A DNA stretch of 24,870 nt from CAZEQJ01 sp964514385 (GTDB lineage Bacteria; Bacteroidota; Bacteroidia; Cytophagales; Cyclobacteriaceae), in the NCBI GenBank assembly GCA_964514385.1, contig CAZEQJ010000041.1, forward strand, positions 1 through 24,870, read 5' to 3'. How positions within the stretch are numbered: the stretch's first letter is position 1; each line of letters opens with the position of its first letter. Positions 1 to 7,545 of the stretch are shown piece after piece. The position numbers were made by a program, and so were the translations under genes. The notes under the pieces were generated by a model. It was given only the letters and a program-made list of their open reading frames with translations, did not search any database and was not told where the DNA came from.

Positions 1-3000
1 GTACCATCAAAGTCGTTCTGATAGGGTTTAGGTCCGTATACCGGAAGCCCCTGTCGCGTAAATATGGTAATTTCACATTCCGGATAGGTTTCAATATTCT
101 CTATTTCCCAGTACTCCTGAAGCGTAGATGAGTATAGCTTCTGAGGAACGACATTAAGATTATCGATTACCTCAACAGTTACAGAGTCAGAGTCGAAGCA
201 TCCGTTTTCATCGATGGCCATTACCTGAAATGATGTGGTATTAAAAGGACGGGCAACAGGGTTTGCAGATAATGAATCATCAAGAAGCTCACCCGGTGAC
301 CACGAAAACGCTACGCCTCCACCTGTTGTTAGGAGACTTGATATTTCTTCAAATTCGATCACATTGGGACTCGCAATTGCATCAATTTCAAACTCCGGAT
401 AATTCTCCACTGTAAACTCACCATAGACAACACAGCCCGTTGGGTTTATGGCCTCTACATCGTAAATACCTTCTTCATCGATAAAACTCGATAATCCCTC
501 ATCTCCGTTACTCCACCTGACATTGCTCAGGGAGGCATCGACACGAAACTCACTGCCATCACCGATACAGAATATAAAACCCTCATCGCTTTGTACCGTT
601 ATGTTCGGTGCTTCAACAATGAAAATGCTTCCTGTAATCTCTGAATTGCAGTTTTCAAGTACCGGGTAAGACACCTCAAGTGTGAAATTTCGCAAACCTG
701 CCTCATCGAAGGAATAGACCACTGAATCACCAAACAATTCGAACCCATCAAAGCCCCATCTTCTATCTACCTGCAGCTGGTTATTTACCCTGCTTGTATC
801 CAGAAAGATAACCGGCTGTTCAAGGCAAAACGTGTCCAGACTTGAATAACCAGGCTGAGGGGGCAATACAACGGAAAGGTTGTATGGGTCGCTTATATCT
901 GTACATCCGGCAATATTTTCGAGAACTACACGGTACTCTCCCCTTCGCTGCGTTGTAATAATGGTTGAAGTGGGAGGGATCACTGAATCATTGCGGATCC
1001 AGTTGTAGGTAAATCCGGGAAATTCACCCACTGAAAGTGTTACTTCTGTACCCTGACACACTACAGGGTCATTGTTGCTACGTATGGTGATATTGGGAAG
1101 GTTTATGGACTCCGCCCGTACGGGAGTCGGCTGACTCTGACAATCACCTTTGATCACTTCCATCAGGTACTGACCTGAATTAATGGCATCAAAATTCGGG
1201 ATTTCCAGTACAGGTGATTGAATGGTATCCCTGAAATTGGCCGGACCATTCCATACATAAAATACGTCATTACCTTCAATAGTATCGGCAAAGATGCGCA
1301 TGGTGTCGCCTATACAGACCGGGTCGGGCGGTGTAATTCCCGGTGCTGACGGAATATCACCTTCTATTATAATCTGCGAAAAAACGCCTGATGGCTCCTC
1401 GCAGCCGTCATTGGTGATGGCTACCACCTGATAAAATCCTCCCTGCGTAACATCTACGAACGGCTCACCCGTTTCTTTTACGTTCGTCTCAAAGGTACCA
1501 TCCCGATCGCTGTCCAGCAGCCAGCGATAGGCCAGTCCTTCACCTTCCGTAGCACGAAGCTGAAAGGGTAAACCCTGGCAGATGGTAACCTCACCCTGAG
1601 GGAATATTTCGGGTTGGAGGCAGTTTTGATTCAGAATAACGCTAAGGCTGTTTGGTGCCGTTGGGAGGTCCGTGATGCCAATGTAATTGATGTCTGGTCT
1701 ACCATCGCCATCAACATCGGTGATCAATACGTTTCTGGACTTGCTGTTTGCATTGATGGTATACCTGTCGAAGTTTAGAGACCCGGTGCTTGAGTTTGAG
1801 GATTGATTGATAAGGGCAGTCATGGTACGTGATGCATCAATCGAACCCACCAGAAGATCTGTTTTTCCGTCTCCGTTAAGGTCACCGGCAGAAAGGCCCC
1901 ATGGTAGTGGTGCTGACCGGAAGGTAGCTTCCGATCGGAATGCAAAATTCCCATTTTCTGATTGGTTTACAAGTATGGCGATTTCCCTTCCCTGGGGAGC
2001 AGTGAGTCGGGTGGCTGCTATATCCTCTTTCCCGTCTCCATTAAAATCCCCTGAGATCAGGTTAACGATTGTATTTTCTACGTTGAATAGTATGGGGTCA
2101 CCAAAACTTATATTATCGGCCGCTCCCAGATTGGGGAAAACCACAATATCGCGGAAGAGGTATGGTGCCGTAGCAATATCAAGGAATCCATCGTTATTGA
2201 AGTCCCGTAGAAGTAGAGGGCCTGAGTTTTGAATGCCGCTTGTTCTAAGCCTTTCCGTATTTCCGAAACTTACATTGCCGGGTGTACTGGTATTTTCCAA
2301 AATAATGAGTTCAGAATTTGTAGTAGCCTGATTGGAAAATATCAGGTCCGGTTTACCGTCATTACTTACATCAAAAGTCCGTATTTTTCTAAAACGTGCA
2401 TTGGGTACTGAGAAAGGGTTAAGGACTTCAAAGGAAATGCCGGTTGCTGTGGAGGTATTTCGGAAGACATAAAAAATATTACCTGCAGAGCCATCATCAG
2501 AGCTTCTTGTGAAGATAATATCAATCATGCCATCTCCGTCAATATCCTCGCAGGTATTGGATATGGTATTATTGCTGATGTTGATAGTAATTCTGTTAAA
2601 GCTTGCCTGCCCCGGTGTGCTCGTATTTCTGAATATAGATACCGAATTATTGGTGTTATCAGATGCTGCAATATCTACTTTGCCATCGCCATTAAAATCG
2701 CAGGCACATAGATCGTATAATTTTCCTGCTCCGGTAAAGCTTAGCGGTATAGATAAGCGGTCGGTACTGAATGAACTCCCTCCGAAAGAAACCTGAAAAG
2801 GGTTAGGTGAATATGCCGATTCACCTGTGGCTGTATCAAATACTCGTATATACTCATAAGTAGCACCAGCCGGTACAAATACCTCGATTAAGTTGGCAGA
2901 ATTGTACCGTACTTCACCTTTTACTCCGCCAAAATATACTTCCATGCCTCCCGGACTTGGATTAAAACTACTACCTGCAATGATAATAAGCTCATTAATG

Positions 3001-3101
3001 GTCGCCGAACCTTTACTCACAGTAGAGATAAAAGGGACCTGGGCACTTGCTTCGTGTATTGCAAATGCCAGAATAACCGGGATTAATAGCTTTAACTTCA
3101 T
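1..3101 (-). CDS. Secreted T9SS type B cargo: IPT/TIG + seven FG-GAP/VCBS repeats + Ig-like domains + gliding-motility C-terminal domain (partial)
   Basis: Open from the ATG at 3101 to the left edge, 1033 residues visible, 3' end missing. Residues 1-20 are a signal peptide ending ASA before QVPF. Residues about 22-105 resemble an IPT/TIG domain. Seven DxDxDGxxD-type loops begin at residues 135, 186, 244, 300, 352, 407 and 462, spaced 51-58 residues, the pattern of FG-GAP/VCBS repeats forming a seven-bladed propeller; the loops are expected to bind calcium. Residues about 510-970 are Ig/PKD-like modules with paired cysteines and FSW/YRW-type strands. The visible end (WEIENIETYPECEITIF, then GLPVYG and YQNDFDG) is the gliding-motility-associated C-terminal domain that directs export through T9SS and surface attachment. 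The TPNGDGxND motif that usually opens this domain is replaced by KLYSSTLQEYW. It starts 34 bp after the PorP/SprF gene, so cotranscription is likely. Exact ligand or role is unknown; a surface adhesin is inferred. Confidence 0.85.
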   Translation of the reverse strand, partial: MKLKLLIPVILAFAIHEASAQVPFISTVSKGSATINELIIIAGSSFNPSPGGMEVYFGGVKGEVRYNSANLIEVFVPAGATYEYIRVFDTATGESAYSPNPFQVSFGGSSFSTDRLSIPLSFTGAGKLYDLCACDFNGDGKVDIAASDNTNNSVSIFRNTSTPGQASFNRITINISNNTISNTCEDIDGDGMIDIIFTRSSDDGSAGNIFYVFRNTSTATGISFEVLNPFSVPNARFRKIRTFDVSNDGKPDLIFSNQATTNSELIILENTSTPGNVSFGNTERLRTSGIQNSGPLLLRDFNNDGFLDIATAPYLFRDIVVFPNLGAADNISFGDPILFNVENTIVNLISGDFNGDGKEDIAATRLTAPQGREIAILVNQSENGNFAFRSEATFRSAPLPWGLSAGDLNGDGKTDLLVGSIDASRTMTALINQSSNSSTGSLNFDRYTINANSKSRNVLITDVDGDGRPDINYIGITDLPTAPNSLSVILNQNCLQPEIFPQGEVTICQGLPFQLRATEGEGLAYRWLLDSDRDGTFETNVKETGEPFVDVTQGGFYQVVAITNDGCEEPSGVFSQIIIEGDIPSAPGITPPDPVCIGDTMRIFADTIEGNDVFYVWNGPANFRDTIQSPVLEIPNFDAINSGQYLMEVIKGDCQSQPTPVRAESINLPNITIRSNNDPVVCQGTEVTLSVGEFPGFTYNWIRNDSVIPPTSTIITTQRRGEYRVVLENIAGCTDISDPYNLSVVLPPQPGYSSLDTFCLEQPVIFLDTSRVNNQLQVDRRWGFDGFELFGDSVVYSFDEAGLRNFTLEVSYPVLENCNSEITGSIFIVEAPNITVQSDEGFIFCIGDGSEFRVDASLSNVRWSNGDEGLSSFIDEEGIYDVEAINPTGCVVYGEFTVENYPEFEIDAIASPNVIEFEEISSLLTTGGGVAFSWSPGELLDDSLSANPVARPFNTTSFQVMAIDENGCFDSDSVTVEVIDNLNVVPQKLYSSTLQEYWEIENIETYPECEITIFTRQGLPVYGPKPYQNDFDG

Positions 3102-3135
3102 ACAGATATTGATATTATTATAAAATTAATCAAAA

Positions 3136-5001
3136 TTATTCAATAATCAATACCCAGGCCTTATCAAATGTGCCTCTCTTACGTTGTCGGTCGCGCTCTT
3201 TTCTGGCGGCATCTGGATTGGGTGAATTGTACAGATATACATAATAATATCCTTTGTCGGAATTGTATCCATATTTTGTGAAATAGCCTTTTTCAAAAAG
3301 CTCGTCGCTATAGTTTTCGGCATTCTGCTGTGATGAAAAAGCACCTACTATAACGTATGCCCCAATATCGAGTTCAAGATAATGGGATCCTTTTCTAGCA
3401 CTAACGGTGGTTGCATCTGCCGAGGTAACGGGGGGTGCGGTATCTGCTGTTGGCATGTTCACAGGGTTTGAGTCATTCTTTTGTACTGTGGTTTGCACCG
3501 ATTCTGTGTAGGTTGGGTCAATTTTCACGAAGTCATCATCGGCATAACCTTTTACGGTCTCGTTTTCGTTTACAACTTCCTCCTCAACCACTGTTTGTTT
3601 TTCTGTTTGAATCTGGTTACGCACAATTTCAGCCTCACGTCTTTTTCTTTCCTGCTCAAGGCGTTCCTGTTCCTGGCGCATACGCTCCATGCGGGCCTGC
3701 TCTTCTCTTTCCCTGGCAAGCCTTTCCCTTTCCTGTCGCTCCCGCTCAAGCTGCTCTTGCCTCAGTCTTTCTGCCTCTTGTTCCTGTTGTCTTAATTGGT
3801 CAGCCTGTTGTTGCTGCTCAAGCTGCTGCTGCCGCAGCCTTTCTGCTTCAGCTTGCTGACGTTCTCTTTCCTGCCGCTCAGCTTCAAGCCGTTGTGCTTC
3901 CAACCTTGCTTCTTCCTGTCTTTTGCGTTCCGCTTCAAGTTGCCGTTGCCGTTCTGCTTCAGCCTGCGCCTGTTCAAGTGCCAATGCCTCGGCACGTGCA
4001 ATGGAGTCACGCCGTTCTTGTTGTAAGCGCAACTGTTCTTCCCTTGCCCTTGCTGCTGCTTCCGCACGTTTTTGAATATAGTCGGAGACCTGCTGCTTTT
4101 CTGTTTTTTGAGGATTGTCACCGAAGCTGATGGCAAAATGCACCTCATGTGTCGTATTGCTGAACCCTCCAAGCGAGGCACTGGCCGCATCGAAAGCGTA
4201 ATTTACCCGAATCACGGAATATGAGAATCCTACATTTCCGATAAATCCGCCCGAGGTACGATAACCGCCTCCGACAGTGACAATATCACGGAGGCCGATA
4301 TTCAGCATCCCGGTTACAACAGGGGACAGGTTTTGCAATGGTTGATAAAACAGTACATTAGGTTCAAACGAAACCATCGTTTTGTTCCGTTCCTTAATGG
4401 CATAGCGGTAGGCTGCATATACCATATAGTTATCCAGTGGTGAAACCTGCAGGTTATTAAAATTTTCAAGATCTACGAGGTTGGTTTCAAATATATTGGG
4501 AAGAGAGGCTCCTACCTGAAGGCCCTTCAATTTTAGCCACATGCCGACACGTCCATCTATAGATAAATTGTTTTGAGGGAGGTTTGCTATGGCCGGATTG
4601 GATGGATCTACCTCCGAAAGGTCAAATGTGTTGTTGAGTACACCCCCAGACATACCCAGGCTCACAAATGTTTCCTCACCCAGTTTCATCCCATAACCAA
4701 GAGTTAACTGACCATTATTGCTGGCTACGATGCCGAGCTGGTCACGATAGGCCAGGATGCCCAGGCGAAGGCCAAATTTCAAGGGAGTATGAAACGTGAA
4801 GGTGGCGGTGGCGGGGCCATCAACAATACCTAACCACTGCTGACGGTAGTTAACAGCAAATACTGGGCCTCCTTCATTACCTGCATATCCCGGGTTGTAG
4901 AGAAAGGGATTAGCATAATATGTGCTGTACACAGGTAATTCTTGCGCGCTGAGGAGTCCACATGTAAGAAATGTGACCAAGAAAACAACTTTTATGCGCA
5001 T
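3136..5001 (-). CDS. PorP/SprF-family outer-membrane protein fused to a long coiled coil and a SPOR-like C-terminal domain
   Basis: 621 residues from the ATG at 5001; an in-frame TTG at 5010 is a less likely start because MRIKVVFLVTF begins a clean signal peptide ending SAQ. Residues about 21-294 match PorP/SprF: the mature N-terminus QELPVYSTYYANPFLYNPGYAG is characteristic, followed by beta-barrel-like strands. Residues about 302-467 are almost entirely Gln, Glu, Arg, Ala and Leu in heptad-like order, a long coiled coil of roughly 165 residues. A Thr/Ser/Pro-rich acidic linker follows, then about 545-621 a SPOR-like fold (AYVIVGAFSSQQNAENY, then GYYYVYLY). PorP/SprF proteins assist T9SS surface delivery of adhesins such as SprB in Flavobacterium; here the partner is presumably the downstream cargo gene. 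SPOR domains bind peptidoglycan stripped of stem peptides, so this protein could tie the barrel to the cell wall (inference). Usual PorP/SprF proteins are about 300 residues. Confidence 0.85.
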   Translation of the reverse strand: MRIKVVFLVTFLTCGLLSAQELPVYSTYYANPFLYNPGYAGNEGGPVFAVNYRQQWLGIVDGPATATFTFHTPLKFGLRLGILAYRDQLGIVASNNGQLTLGYGMKLGEETFVSLGMSGGVLNNTFDLSEVDPSNPAIANLPQNNLSIDGRVGMWLKLKGLQVGASLPNIFETNLVDLENFNNLQVSPLDNYMVYAAYRYAIKERNKTMVSFEPNVLFYQPLQNLSPVVTGMLNIGLRDIVTVGGGYRTSGGFIGNVGFSYSVIRVNYAFDAASASLGGFSNTTHEVHFAISFGDNPQKTEKQQVSDYIQKRAEAAARAREEQLRLQQERRDSIARAEALALEQAQAEAERQRQLEAERKRQEEARLEAQRLEAERQERERQQAEAERLRQQQLEQQQQADQLRQQEQEAERLRQEQLERERQERERLAREREEQARMERMRQEQERLEQERKRREAEIVRNQIQTEKQTVVEEEVVNENETVKGYADDDFVKIDPTYTESVQTTVQKNDSNPVNMPTADTAPPVTSADATTVSARKGSHYLELDIGAYVIVGAFSSQQNAENYSDELFEKGYFTKYGYNSDKGYYYVYLYNSPNPDAARKERDRQRKRGTFDKAWVLIIE

Positions 5002-5054
5002 ATTTAGCAAATTACCAGTGCTTAATGATGGTTACCTTTTGTTATGAACACATA

Positions 5055-5062
5055 CAAAGTTA
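5055..5062 (-). promoter_or_regulatory. -7 box for the PorP/SprF-cargo operon
   Basis: The minus strand reads TAACTTTG, matching the Bacteroidetes -7 consensus TAnnTTTG, about 54 nt upstream of the ATG at 5001. No TTG was found at 17-23 nt further upstream, so the -33 half is unsupported. Confidence 0.45.
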
Positions 5063-5127
5063 TCAAATAATATGTAAGGTTCATCGTTCTAACGGTGAAT
5101 CGTAGTGACTATTTTGTTTAAAAATTG

Positions 5128-5135
5128 TAATTTTG
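5128..5135 (+). promoter_or_regulatory. Possible -7 box upstream of the outer-membrane barrel gene
   Basis: TAATTTTG fits TAnnTTTG and lies 33 nt before the GTG at 5168. The nearest upstream TTTTG is only 11 nt away, too close for a normal -33 element. If real, it excludes the GTG at 5105 as the start. Confidence 0.3.
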
Positions 5136-5167
5136 ACATAACAAATAATATTCAACCAATATTTCAG

Positions 5168-5944
5168 GTGCGCAAAACTGTTCATTTTCTACTTCTGTTT
5201 TTGTTTTCATTCACGGGTGTTTTTGCTCAGTTGAATATTGGTTTACGTTCTGCGGCGCAAATCAACAGAACTGATTTTGACATCCGTGTTAGTAGCGACA
5301 GCCTCCGGCAGGGCGCGGCTTTAGGCTTCACCGCAGGGCCTGTGGTGGAATACCGAATGACAGATCAGTTTCACGGGCGAACGGAATTGAATTTTTCATT
5401 TCGTCGTAGAAAAATATACGATGACCGGTTTTTGGCAGTCAACGAGTCTGTCAATGGATTTATTGAGATGCCCTTACTGGTGGGCTATACCTGGGGCAGT
5501 AATCCGGTGTACTACTATATTCAGGCTGGCCCTATTTTAAGCTATTGGTTATACGGTCGGGGTGATTTTTTTTCCGATGAACTGGTTGAGGAAGAAATCC
5601 CGGAATATCCTTATAAAACAGCCTTCACCGGGCAGGGTGTAGACCCGGATGTAGAAGTACAGCCGCGTGTGTTGTATGCCGCAGAGCCCAACAGACTTCA
5701 TTATGGTTTGTCGTTTAATTTCGGGGCAAGGTTTGATCTTTACAATGATCAGCAACTGGGTGTGGAACTCCGTGTAGACCTGAATCAGACAAATATTGGT
5801 AAGGGCGTAGCACGTCCGGCAGACCTGACCACCTTTGCAGAGCATCTGAATACTTCCTATCAGTCCTTCCAGATTGCGTTTCTTTATTATCTTGATCTGC
5901 GAACATCTGAATTTAATAAAGGAAGGTCAAATGCTAATTTTTAA
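5168..5944 (+). CDS. PorT-family outer-membrane beta-barrel protein
   Basis: 258 residues from a GTG at 5168. The open frame extends to another GTG at 5105, but the 5168 start places a typical signal peptide (RKTVHFLLLFLFSFTGVFAQ) at the N-terminus, so it is preferred. The mature part alternates polar and hydrophobic residues with many aromatic girdle residues, contains FTAGPVVEYRMTDQF, LNFSFRRRKI and PLLVGYTWG, and has the look of an OMP_b-brl_2 (PorT-like) barrel of eight or so strands. It ends NANF with a terminal Phe, common for outer-membrane barrels. T9SS PorT is one member of this family, but these proteins are numerous in Bacteroidetes and nothing here proves a T9SS function. It is divergent from the PorP/SprF gene and 31 nt upstream of the deacetylase-like gene. 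Confidence 0.75.
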   Translation: MRKTVHFLLLFLFSFTGVFAQLNIGLRSAAQINRTDFDIRVSSDSLRQGAALGFTAGPVVEYRMTDQFHGRTELNFSFRRRKIYDDRFLAVNESVNGFIEMPLLVGYTWGSNPVYYYIQAGPILSYWLYGRGDFFSDELVEEEIPEYPYKTAFTGQGVDPDVEVQPRVLYAAEPNRLHYGLSFNFGARFDLYNDQQLGVELRVDLNQTNIGKGVARPADLTTFAEHLNTSYQSFQIAFLYYLDLRTSEFNKGRSNANF

Positions 5945-5975
5945 CAACCCGGCTTGATTTAGGTTGTGTTGCCGT

Positions 5976-6878
5976 ATGCTCAAAATTGCGTGGACACCTG
6001 AATACTGCCATCCGCTTCCGGAAGGACATCGCTTTCCAATGGAGAAATACCAGCTATTGCCGGAGCAGCTTCTTTTCGAAGGTACCATAAGACAGGAAAA
6101 TCTTTTTGCCCCTTCGGATGACAGCAGAGAGCAGGTGCTTGCAGTTCATGATGCGGGATACGTGGCAAAGCTGGAAAACCTGCAGCTCTCACGACAGGAA
6201 GAAAGGAAAACCGGGTTTCCATTATCGAGAAAGCTGGTCGAAAGGGAATATATCATTACCAGGGGCACTATCGATGCAATTGGCTACGCGTTGAAATATG
6301 GAATTGCCATGAATGTGGCCGGAGGTACACATCACGCCTACCGCGACAGGGGAGAGGGGTTTTGCCTTTTCAATGATCAGGCCATTGGCAGCAGATATCT
6401 TCTTGACAATGGACTTGTCCGGAAGGTGCTGATTATTGATCTGGATGTTCATCAGGGTAATGGTACAGCCAGTATATTTGAAAATGAACCCGCTGTCTTT
6501 ACATTCAGCATGCATGGTGAACGGAATTACCCCCTGAAAAAAGAGAAATCAGACCTTGATGTACCACTCGAAGATGGGATCTCTGATCAGAAATACCTGA
6601 GTCTTCTTCGAAAACATCTTGATTTTCTTTTTGAAAATATCGAACCGGATTTTGTCTTTTTTCAGTCCGGTGTGGATGTATTACATACGGATAAACTCGG
6701 CAGGCTTGGGCTGACCATTCAGGGATGCCGGCAGCGTGATCAGGAGGTACTGAAAAGATGTTATGAAGCAAGGATACCAGTCGTTGTAAGCATGGGCGGC
6801 GGATACTCAAGCAGAATTGCAGATATTATTGAGGCACATGCAAATACTTACCGTTTAGCGCAGGATATCTTCTTTTAA
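5976..6878 (+). CDS. Class IV (HDAC11-like) histone deacetylase-family hydrolase
   Basis: 300 residues from the ATG at 5976; the open frame also has a TTG at 5964, but ATG with MLKIAWTPEY is the normal N-terminus. Arginase/deacetylase-fold motifs are complete: GGTHHAYRDRGEGFCLFND (His119-His120), DLDVHQGNG with zinc ligands Asp157 and His159, GVDVLHTDKLGRLGLT with the third ligand Asp239, and GGGYSS with the transition-state Tyr277. The Gln after DVH and the GxDVLxxDxLGxLxLT string resemble eukaryotic HDAC11 (class IV) more than AcuC-type class I enzymes. Zn-dependent removal of acyl groups from lysine or an amine is expected in the cytoplasm; the substrate cannot be read from sequence. HDAC11 itself prefers long fatty-acyl lysine, so defatty-acylase activity is possible (inference). 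Confidence 0.88.
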   Translation: MLKIAWTPEYCHPLPEGHRFPMEKYQLLPEQLLFEGTIRQENLFAPSDDSREQVLAVHDAGYVAKLENLQLSRQEERKTGFPLSRKLVEREYIITRGTIDAIGYALKYGIAMNVAGGTHHAYRDRGEGFCLFNDQAIGSRYLLDNGLVRKVLIIDLDVHQGNGTASIFENEPAVFTFSMHGERNYPLKKEKSDLDVPLEDGISDQKYLSLLRKHLDFLFENIEPDFVFFQSGVDVLHTDKLGRLGLTIQGCRQRDQEVLKRCYEARIPVVVSMGGGYSSRIADIIEAHANTYRLAQDIFF

Positions 6879-6891
6879 GGTAAATTACTTA

Positions 6892-6899
6892 TATCTTTG
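6892..6899 (+). promoter_or_regulatory. -7 box for the ompH-like/leuS pair
   Basis: TATCTTTG followed by C matches the Bacteroidetes -7 consensus and lies 25 nt before the ATG at 6925. The -33 region (about 6868-6875) has only TTCTTTT, not a TTTG. Placement right after the deacetylase stop suggests the OmpH-like gene and leuS have their own transcript. Confidence 0.5.
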
Positions 6900-6924
6900 C
6901 GACCCGAAAGATAAAATCTAATTC

Positions 6925-7539
6925 ATGAAGCAGATATCCCTTATTATCAATGTCGTACTGGCTCTTGCCATCGGAGTACTGTATTTCCTTCATTTTAATC
7001 AGCCTAAGGCTCCTGAGTCCGTGGTGCAATCCCTTGATTCCATCCGCTCCATGCCGGAAAAACTGGATGGTATTGCCTACATCAATGTAGACTCAGTACT
7101 GGCAAAATACGATTATTACACTGAACTCAACGAAGCATTTGAACAGAAAGCCAACCGGCTACAGGGTGAGTATAACCAGCGTCTGCAGCGCCTTCAAAAC
7201 GAATTTACTACCTTTCAGCAAACGGCATCCACCATGTCGCGTGCACAGCAGCAGGTGAAATATGAAGAACTTCAGCAGAAAGAGCAAAATCTCCTTCAGT
7301 ATCAACAATCCCTTGGTCAGCAGCTGGCTGTCGAAGAAGCATCCCTCATCGACACCTTATACGTGAAAGTATCCGGATTCCTTGAAAATTATGGCCGCGA
7401 CAATGGACTTTCCATCATTCTGACCTATACTCGGGGCAGTGGTGTGTGGTATGCCGACAACAGTTTTGATATCACCCGCGAAGTTATTGAAGGCTTAAAT
7501 GCGGCATACAGAGAAGAGGAAGCTATTACAGAAGATTAA
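6925..7539 (+). CDS. OmpH/Skp-family periplasmic chaperone-like protein, membrane anchored
   Basis: 204 residues. Residues about 5-24 form one hydrophobic helix (ISLIINVVLALAIGVLYFLH) without an obvious signal-peptidase site, so it is probably an N-terminal anchor. After a short linker, IAYINVDSVLAKYDYY is the strand found at the start of OmpH/Skp proteins. Residues about 75-150 are a Gln/Glu-rich alpha-helical tentacle, and VSGFLENYGRDNGLSIILTYTRG is the conserved closing core. Skp holds unfolded outer-membrane proteins in the periplasm; Bacteroidetes carry several paralogues, and an anchored one may do this at the inner membrane (inference). It ends 6 nt before leuS, so the two are probably cotranscribed. 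Confidence 0.8.
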   Translation: MKQISLIINVVLALAIGVLYFLHFNQPKAPESVVQSLDSIRSMPEKLDGIAYINVDSVLAKYDYYTELNEAFEQKANRLQGEYNQRLQRLQNEFTTFQQTASTMSRAQQQVKYEELQQKEQNLLQYQQSLGQQLAVEEASLIDTLYVKVSGFLENYGRDNGLSIILTYTRGSGVWYADNSFDITREVIEGLNAAYREEEAITED

Positions 7540-7545
7540 TACGTT

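Noticed and set aside
1807..3123. Plus-strand frames opposite the T9SS cargo gene
   Set aside because: The minus-strand frame is continuous with signal peptide, repeated DxDxDG loops and sorting domain, so these are shadows.
3435..4130. Long plus-strand frames (231, 104 and 76 residues) opposite the coiled-coil part of the PorP/SprF gene
   Set aside because: They are Leu/Phe/Pro/Ala-rich complements of the Gln/Glu/Arg coiled-coil codons, which contain few stop triplets on the other strand. No start signal or family resemblance.
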